A stretch of 64,000 bases of DNA, taken from assembly GCA_030015575.1 (NCBI GenBank), contig CM057340.1, positions 753,431,632-753,495,631 on the forward strand, read 5' to 3'. Both the position numbers and the translations under genes were made by a program. The notes below the pieces were generated by a model. The model was not told where the DNA came from. It did no database searches and worked only from the letters and a program-made list of their open reading frames with translations. How positions within the stretch are numbered: the first letter of the stretch is position 1; every line of letters starts with the position of its first letter. This document shows, in pieces, positions 57,410 through 64,000 of this stretch. This stretch comes from Agapanthus africanus. Lineage: Eukaryota; Streptophyta; Magnoliopsida; Asparagales; Amaryllidaceae.

Positions 57410-60400
57410 TGTAAATCCCCGTTTCCTTTTCAATAAAAGTCTCCTATTTTCTGATTCCAGTGGCTTTCCTTCTTTTCTTTCATATTTGGATTGGTTGGTT
57501 AAGGAAGATATTTATATTTTTCCCAAAACCTAAAAGTTAAAACCCAGAAATTAAAACAATTAAAACCCAAGCCGATAAACTAAAACCTAAACTAAAAACC
57601 CAAAATAAAATCAATATTAAAACTAAAGCCGGCCCCTTAATATTTTTCTCAGCCCACAATTAATTGTTTTCTTTTACTGGCCCGTTGCACTCCCAGCCCA
57701 CCAAGATTTTTAAAAGGATTTTAAGGGAATTAGTTAGCCGGCCCATGACCCAGCCCGCCTTCTCAACCAACCCGACCCGCTTCTTAACCTCCCTTCTTCC
57801 CCACGAGAAAAAAAAAATTTCCCGCTCAAATTTTGTTCTTTCCCACGTCGCGAACCCACGCCCCTGTGCTCCCCACATCGCCTCGCCGTCGCCCACGACC
57901 CCCGGCCACGACTCCACACCCCTCAACCTCCTCTCGCCTCAACTCCTCATCTCCCTCTCATTTTTTTCCAACTCCTCAAAACCCTTCCAGCCCTCGAGTT
58001 TTTCCCCCCACGAACCCACTGCAACTCCCTCACCCGCTTCCCTCGACGACGAGCACGACGACTGCAATCCCCCATTCATCCTCCCTCACACTCTTCTCTC
58101 CAGAAACTCACCCCTCACGAGCCCCTGCACCCACCAACCGAGAATCCCTGCACGCCACCACAGCCACCCTGCACCCTCACGCCGGAGAACCCCAACACGT
58201 CGTCAACCATCCTACAACCTCCTCGTCATCAGTGTCTCCTCCACCTCCACCCAAAAGTCCACACCCGAGTCTCTCTCCCTACAAGCAGCAAACCCACAAC
58301 ACACAACCTGCAACCCACTGTTGCCCTTCGCCGGAGCGCCGTCGCCGACCGTTGTTGACCCCAGCAAGTCCCAAGAGATCCACAGAGCACCCCTCCATCT
58401 CCGGTGATCGCGCGATATCTCCGGACAACTCCGACGCAAAAACTCGTGTTTCGATCGAAGCTCGCGCGAACTCGTTCCGCGGCGTACATCGCGCGTTTGT
58501 GACGCCGTTGCTGCATCGCGACCCCGAAACGCCTCCAGGCAAGTGTTTACTTGCTTCATGCTAAATTATTAGTGATATGAAACTAAAATATCCAGTTTAC
58601 GGATTTTGTCGAATACTAATACATAATACGATCAATGTGTTCGATGCTAATCTCCCATGAAAATGATTGTTTATTTTGACGGAACCCGATGTTTTATGTT
58701 GGCCCGTATAGTGATAAAAATAGTGTATGAATCTCGCTGGAAAATACGATTGTTTGTAACAAAAATTGATACCCCCAAATATGCCGTTAAAACTAGAATT
58801 TTCTCGTGTCTGAAAACGAATAAAATCACTATAAATCATATGCATAATGGATTGATGTGTTCTAGGGCTTAAATCGAAGCCGACTTGACGAACTTTAACC
58901 CTATGGAAAATCCTAATGATTTCTACTCTGTAATCATGATGATAACTGGGTCGGAACACGACTTTGGACTGCAGTCCAGAGCGTTTCTGATTATTGTGCT
59001 CTGTTCAAAGATCTGCACCACTGTGTTTCTTGAAGTCGTATGTTACGGAATCCTACTGTAGATTAAAGATATTTCTGTTAGTTTAACAAACCAAGTGGTT
59101 CCATTCCATTTCATCGCCGTTTGCTATTTTAAAATGTATTTAAAAGGGCAGAACGTATATCTGTCCAGAACAGGTTCTGAAATGACACTGAGATTAAACT
59201 GGTTATAACATTCAACGTACAGATGCGATTGAGGATCCGTCTGTTGCGTTGAATACTTTATTGAAAACCCTAGATTTCATTCAACTGTAACATCACTAGA
59301 TTCTGAGCCCAATCGGGTGCAATTCGTGTCGCGAAACGGAAGTCCAGTTCTGAAACTGAATTTCCAGCCGCGCGCACTTAAAATGAAACTGCTATATCTT
59401 GAAAACCGGAATCCCGATTGAACTGAAATAAATTTTGATGAATCACTGACTAAGTATTCTATTTATCTTACTTACAACATTTTGCTGAATTCTTAACATA
59501 ATAATTTGTGCAAATTATTTTAGTTCATGACATGCATGTTAATTCATAACATACAGAGCTTATTGGTAGCATACAATACGTATATTATACCCTTGTCATA
59601 TACTCAGTGTTAGTGCGTGTGGACATTGCATTATCATTCGTGATGGATGTTGGTTTAGGAGTGACAAGTACATCAATGGAAAGTGAATATTCGTGACAGT
59701 GATTGATACAGTGAACAGTGATAAAAATCGTGCCATTGGTATACTTGTACACAACTAGATCAAGATCATAACTAGTGAGAACCTGGGGAAAAAGGGGAAA
59801 TCAAGGTGGAAAGAGTATCGTATTTAGCGGGACCGTGTTTAGAGGATGATCATTCGAACAGAGATACTGATACATGTAGGACAGGATCTAGCGATCCGGC
59901 TGACAGGGTTATGTCCCGGGCATGTGGGCCGTTGTCTCGGGTATGTACGAGACTCCTGTTAAACATGATCCTCCTTCCACTATGTGATTTCAAACTCGAC
60001 CTAGAGACCGATAGGGACATATAACATATAACATATTCTGCACCATATAGTGACTTAGAGATTACTCGCATTGTTCTTATACCAGTATTACCTCATATAC
60101 CTGTTTCATCTCATTATAATAATATTGTTATTGTGTCGCTCTGACGACCTGAGTATGCATGCTCAGATCCCGCGGGAGGACCAGCACAGGAGACGGATCT
60201 ATCCTTTGAGTTTACAGAGATTTAGACTGGTGTATTTTCTATTTTTCTGCTTTCCACAAAAGTGATCGTAAGTTTGACTCTGGTTAATATCTGTTCTTGT
60301 TATCTAATTTGTGAACAATGGAATATTAATGTAATATTAGTGATGTGATCCCTTACCACTGCGCTTTATTTACTGATTACCATGTAATGCTAGAAGCCGA

Positions 60401-60493
60401 AGTGTGACTACGACGGGATGATTCCTTGACCGTAGGAGCATGGCTGGCCTAGTCATCCCTCGTTTTCCGTATTTTGGGAAGCGGAGCGTGACA
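57410..60493 (+). repeat. 5' LTR of G3
   Basis: This 3084-bp LTR runs from TGTAAATCCCCG to GCGGAGCGTGACA. The preceding ATATC (57405-57409) is the target-duplication candidate; its partner is outside the window. A C-rich segment (57830-58400) yields long but low-complexity overlapping frames that I do not call genes. No clear TATA was chosen. Confidence 0.88.
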
Positions 60494-60502
60494 TGGTTTA
60501 GT

Positions 60503-60513
60503 TGGTATCAGAG
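60503..60513 (+). other. G3 primer binding site, initiator tRNA-Met
   Basis: TGGTATCAGAG matches the 3' end of plant initiator tRNA-Met, the usual primer of Tekay and many other plant LTR elements. A 9-nt spacer separates it from the LTR. Confidence 0.85.
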
Positions 60514-60628
60514 ACTGTGTTTAGTATCAAGGGATAACATTAACTATGCAGTATTACGTTATTCTTGTTTCACTACTCTTAATTTCCATCCTTGAATTTG
60601 ATCCTATCCTTTTGAATCTTCCAGTGAT

Positions 60629-63600
60629 ATGACGTCCCCGAACGACCCCTCCTCGGACTCCAGCACTCAGGACCGCACGGAAAGGATGCTCAGCGCACTG
60701 ACCACTCTCGCGGAAGCTCAGGAGAGGAAGACCGACTTGCTCACTGAGGGACTCAGGGCGATTACCGCCACAGGAGGACCCTCCGCATTTATTACCGCCC
60801 CCGAGGGCGTTGTTCCACCAGCTTATCATGCTAGGGCTGGTACAGTAGCAGACTTCCGACGGTTACACCCAGCTGCGTTCACAGGGTTAGCTGAACCCCT
60901 TGAGGCGGAGCAATGGTTGGTGAACATGGAGAATTTATTGACAGCAGCCAGGGTTCCAGAGGAAGACAGAGTGGACGTGATAAAGATACAATTAGAAGAC
61001 GAAGCCCGTACGTGGTGGTCGGTGGAAGAGAGCAGACTTGACAGGCCGATCGAATGGAGCAAGTTTAAGGAGTGCTTCCTAGATCATTACTTTTCCTCCA
61101 CAGCCAAGGCAGAAATGGAGGAGAGATTTATTCTTTTGAAGCAGAATGGACGCCCAGTGGATGTTTATGCGACAGAGTTCAACCGCTTGAGTCGTTTTGC
61201 TCCGTACATGGTCGCCTCAGAAGTTACCAGGGCCAGGCGTTTCCTTCAGGGGTTAGATTTTGAGTTGCAGCAGTTGATTGCATCGTTGGATCTGCAGACT
61301 TTCGCACAGGTACTCAACGCGGCGAGAGTTCAGGAGCAACTGATTAACAAGTTCAGGAGACCCTCAGTCGTTCCAGCACGTACCCACACGCCATCTCGAG
61401 GAGCCATACCGGTTCACAGGCCAGGGACGACGCAAATGAAGCGCCCGTTTGTACCACAGCAGCGCCCCCAGAGACAGGGCGTGACTTGTGGCTATTGCGG
61501 TAGAGGTGGACATACTCAGAAGGACTGTCGCCGTGCCAAGGGACAGTGCTTGATTTGCGGTTCCAGTCAGCATAAGATTGGCAGTTGCCCTGAGCGAGCA
61601 GAGGCACAGGCAGGTTCTGGACCGTCACAGCAGAGGCCGCAGGAGCAGAGACAACCATTTACAGGTCGCGGTCAGGGACGGGCTTTCACCTTGACCGCCG
61701 AGCAGGCGGAAGCGTCAGGAGATGTGGTTACAGGTACTCTACTCGTGCATTCCTTACCAGCTAGAGTACTTTTTGATTCGGGAGCATCGCATTGTTTCTT
61801 GTCTGAGAATTTCACTACTACACACTCAATACCACATGAACCACTAACAGAGGGATGGGAAATTCATACGGGTAATGGCATTATTATATCTAGTCGAGAA
61901 TGTAGATTATGCCCGGTTGTAGTGTGTGGCAGGAAATTCTATGCGAATTTCCTCCTAATTGGGACAGGCAGCTACGACGCAATTCTTGGGATGGATTGGA
62001 TGAGCACTTTTCATTCTGTTATCGATTGTCGTGCAAGGAATGTGATCTTCCGCATTCCCAATCACCCGGAGTTTATTTTCGAGGGCGGAAGCGAATCTTT
62101 GGAGCCAGCTAAATACAGAGCAAAGCCTAAGGAGCTGACAGCTATGGAGATTGATAGGAGCCCACCCCCAGAAATTGTTCGGGACTTTCTGGACGTGTTT
62201 CCCGAGGACTTACCAAGTCTACCACCTCCTCGAATTTTGGAGTTCTCAATCGATTTGATTCCAGGTACGGCCCCAGTATCCAGGGCCCCATACCGAATGG
62301 CACCAGTTGAGTTGGCGGAATTGAAGAAGCAGGTTGAAGAACTTTTGCAGAAAGGATTTATTCGACCAAGCGCTTCACCGTGGGGTGCACCAGTTCTATT
62401 GGTAAAGAAGAAGGATGGATCGTTGCGAATGTGTATAGATTACCGGGAGCTGAACAAGGTCACAATAAAGAACAAGTACCCAATCCCGCGCATTGACGAC
62501 CTATTCGACCAGCTAAGTGGAGCCAAGGTTTTCTCGAAGTTGGACCTCCGTTCTGGGTATCATCAAATCAGGGTAGCAGCTGAGGATGTGTGCAAGACGG
62601 CTTTCAGGACCCGATACGGACATTACGAGTTCCTTGTGATGCCGTTCGGCGTTACCAACGCCCCAGCAATATTCATGGACTTGATGAACAGGGTGTTCGC
62701 AAAATACTTGGACACGTTTGTCGTTGTGTTTATCGACGACATACTGGTCTACTCGAAGACTCAGGAGGAGCACGCTGAACACTTGCGTACAGTCCTACAA
62801 ATTCTTCGGGAGGAGAAGCTGTATGCGAAGCTAAGCAAGTGTGAATTCTGGCTCGACAAGGTACAGTTTTTGGGACATATTGTTTCGGGCGAAGGCATTT
62901 CGGTGGACCCAGCAAAGATAGAATCTGTCAGAGATTGGCCGACGCCGAAGTCAGTGGCTGAGATCAGGAGTTTTCTGGGATTAGCAGGCTATTATCGGAG
63001 ATTCGTCCAGGATTTCTCAAGAATCGCGGAACCATTGACGCGGCTGACACGGAAGGACGTGCCGTTTACATGGACAGAGGAGTGCACTCAGGCTTTCGAC
63101 ACACTAAAGAAGAAGTTAACCACGGCGCCTATTCTTACTGTACCAGATGATTCAGGTGGTTTGGTGATACACAGCGATGCCTCAGGGAAGGGTTTAGGCT
63201 GTGTTTTGATGCAGCACGGACGTGTGGTTGCTTACGTCTCTCGACAACTGAGAAACCACGAGAAGAACTACCCCACACATGACTTGGAGTTAGCTGCAGT
63301 AGTCTTTGCATTAAAGATTTGGAGGCACTACCATTTGGGTGAGAAAGTGGAGGTGTACACAGATCACAAAAGTTTGAAGTATGTTTTCACCCAGAAGGAA
63401 TTGAATATGAGGCAGCGCCGATGGCTAGAGCTGATGGCAGATTACGACTTGGACCTACAGTATCATCCGGGGAAGGTGAATGTTGTACCAGATGCGCTCA
63501 GTCGCAAGCCAGCGGTCATGATGTTGACCGATCAGAGGAGTATTATTGAGGATTTCCAGAGACTTGCACTTGAGGTCGTTACACCGAACGCACTCAGTCA

Positions 63601-64000
63601 ACTTTGGCAACTGCAGGTGCAATCTTCTCTGGTGGACCGCATCAAGACTGCGCAAGCGGACGATCCCCGATTGCAGAAGTTTAGAGAGGAAGTGAAAGCT
63701 GGACTAAGAACGGATTTGATTATACATGAAGATGGCTCACTGAGATTCGGTAGCAGGCTCTGCGTACCTAAAGGAGGTGTTCGAGAAGAAGTGTTGGCTG
63801 AAGCACACAGTTCAGCTTATTCTGTGCATCCGGGAAGTACGAAAATGTATCAGGACCTAAAGCAGCATTTTTGGTGGAACGGAATGAAGCGGGAAATTGC
63901 GAGGTTCGTATCCAGGTGCTTGGTATGCCAACAGGTGAAGGCGGAGCATCAGAGGACAGCAGGACTGTTACAACCCCTGCCGATACCGGAATGGAAGTGG
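60629..64000 (+). CDS. G3 gag-pol polyprotein, Tekay/Del-type chromovirus, open to the window end
   Basis: From ATG 60629 the frame is open for 1124 codons without a stop or shift. The order is gag capsid (from about residue 80), two zinc knuckles (Cys287/290, His295, Cys300 and Cys307/310, His315, Cys320), aspartic protease (Asp383 in DSGASH), RT (Asp639 in KLDLRSG, Asp703-Asp704 in FIDDIL), RNase H (Asp850 in HSDAS, LELAAVV, TDHKSLK) and the integrase zinc finger (His1060, His1067, Cys1097, Cys1100). The integrase core and chromodomain would follow outside the window. The polyprotein copies element RNA into DNA in cytoplasmic particles and integrates it. The start is chosen from the gag position 115 bp after the primer site. 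With all visible catalytic residues intact this is the youngest and best candidate for an active element here. Confidence 0.95.
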   Translation, partial: MTSPNDPSSDSSTQDRTERMLSALTTLAEAQERKTDLLTEGLRAITATGGPSAFITAPEGVVPPAYHARAGTVADFRRLHPAAFTGLAEPLEAEQWLVNMENLLTAARVPEEDRVDVIKIQLEDEARTWWSVEESRLDRPIEWSKFKECFLDHYFSSTAKAEMEERFILLKQNGRPVDVYATEFNRLSRFAPYMVASEVTRARRFLQGLDFELQQLIASLDLQTFAQVLNAARVQEQLINKFRRPSVVPARTHTPSRGAIPVHRPGTTQMKRPFVPQQRPQRQGVTCGYCGRGGHTQKDCRRAKGQCLICGSSQHKIGSCPERAEAQAGSGPSQQRPQEQRQPFTGRGQGRAFTLTAEQAEASGDVVTGTLLVHSLPARVLFDSGASHCFLSENFTTTHSIPHEPLTEGWEIHTGNGIIISSRECRLCPVVVCGRKFYANFLLIGTGSYDAILGMDWMSTFHSVIDCRARNVIFRIPNHPEFIFEGGSESLEPAKYRAKPKELTAMEIDRSPPPEIVRDFLDVFPEDLPSLPPPRILEFSIDLIPGTAPVSRAPYRMAPVELAELKKQVEELLQKGFIRPSASPWGAPVLLVKKKDGSLRMCIDYRELNKVTIKNKYPIPRIDDLFDQLSGAKVFSKLDLRSGYHQIRVAAEDVCKTAFRTRYGHYEFLVMPFGVTNAPAIFMDLMNRVFAKYLDTFVVVFIDDILVYSKTQEEHAEHLRTVLQILREEKLYAKLSKCEFWLDKVQFLGHIVSGEGISVDPAKIESVRDWPTPKSVAEIRSFLGLAGYYRRFVQDFSRIAEPLTRLTRKDVPFTWTEECTQAFDTLKKKLTTAPILTVPDDSGGLVIHSDASGKGLGCVLMQHGRVVAYVSRQLRNHEKNYPTHDLELAAVVFALKIWRHYHLGEKVEVYTDHKSLKYVFTQKELNMRQRRWLELMADYDLDLQYHPGKVNVVPDALSRKPAVMMLTDQRSIIEDFQRLALEVVTPNALSQLWQLQVQSSLVDRIKTAQADDPRLQKFREEVKAGLRTDLIIHEDGSLRFGSRLCVPKGGVREEVLAEAHSSAYSVHPGSTKMYQDLKQHFWWNGMKREIARFVSRCLVCQQVKAEHQRTAGLLQPLPIPEWKW

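Noticed and set aside
57664..58564. Two overlapping plus-strand frames of about 245 codons
   Set aside because: They lie in the C-rich part of the G3 LTR and encode low-complexity P/S/T-rich sequence in two frames at once, as expected from base composition.
61353..61658. Minus-strand frames inside G3 gag-pol
   Set aside because: They are shadows of the intact gag-pol frame on the other strand.

Overview
The window is plant nuclear DNA, most likely from an angiosperm with a large, repeat-rich genome. I see no host gene. Almost every base belongs to nested LTR retrotransposons of the Ty3/gypsy superfamily (Tekay/Del-type chromovirus, Tat/Retand-type and Athila-type). Species cannot be named from the sequence. 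The evidence is gag, protease, reverse transcriptase (RT), RNase H and integrase motifs, TG...CA LTR ends, primer binding sites, polypurine tracts and 5-bp target duplications.

Layout. (1) 1-4215: element G1 (minus, Tekay-like), a 5' LTR plus gag, inserted into the RT gene of element G0. (2) 4216-7826 and 53544-54118: G0 (plus, Tekay-like), with decayed RT-RNase H-integrase-chromodomain and a 3' LTR split by the T1 complex. (3) 8624-53543: T1, a Tat/Retand-type element on the minus strand, about 18.5 kb without its guests. Its 5' LTR is 50671-53543, gag 47347-50538, integrase remnant 32089-34873, a 3' noncoding region full of minisatellites 29017-32088, an antisense accessory gene with a plant mobile domain (PMD) and at least six introns at 12358-16625 and 28743-29016, a polypurine tract at 11567, and its 3' LTR 8624-11566. 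A second copy begins past this LTR (7827-8623). (4) Guests inside T1: a solo LTR of the same family (L2, 16631-28737, target duplication ACCCA); inside L2 an Athila-like gag-protease-only element A1 (16829-26372, duplication GGTCG/GGTCA); a solo LTR S1 (32392-34191, duplication GGCGT); and T2 (34874-47346, duplication GCTGC/ACTGC), a pol-less relative of T1 in the opposite orientation. (5) 54119-54208: about 90 bp of older flanking DNA. (6) 54209-57409: G2 (plus, related to G1), LTR plus gag start, cut by (7) G3 (57410 to the window end), a Tekay-like element whose gag-pol frame is open for all 1124 codons visible.

How the parts work together. T1, T2 and A1 keep gag but lack RT, so they look non-autonomous and would need enzymes supplied in trans. 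The only recognisable RT genes are in G0 (dead) and G3 (open). T1 and T2 both carry an antisense gene between the 3' noncoding repeats and the polypurine tract. They share the TATA position and the splice acceptor exactly 5 nt before the ATG, but the encoded proteins look unrelated. This suggests a family that swaps cargo genes under a conserved antisense promoter.

The strangest junction is at 24571-24642. There A1 carries a nearly complete tRNA-Asp copy, including CCA, between a full LTR and the last 542 bp of a second LTR. The outer LTRs share a target duplication, so the structure was probably made during reverse transcription, before integration.
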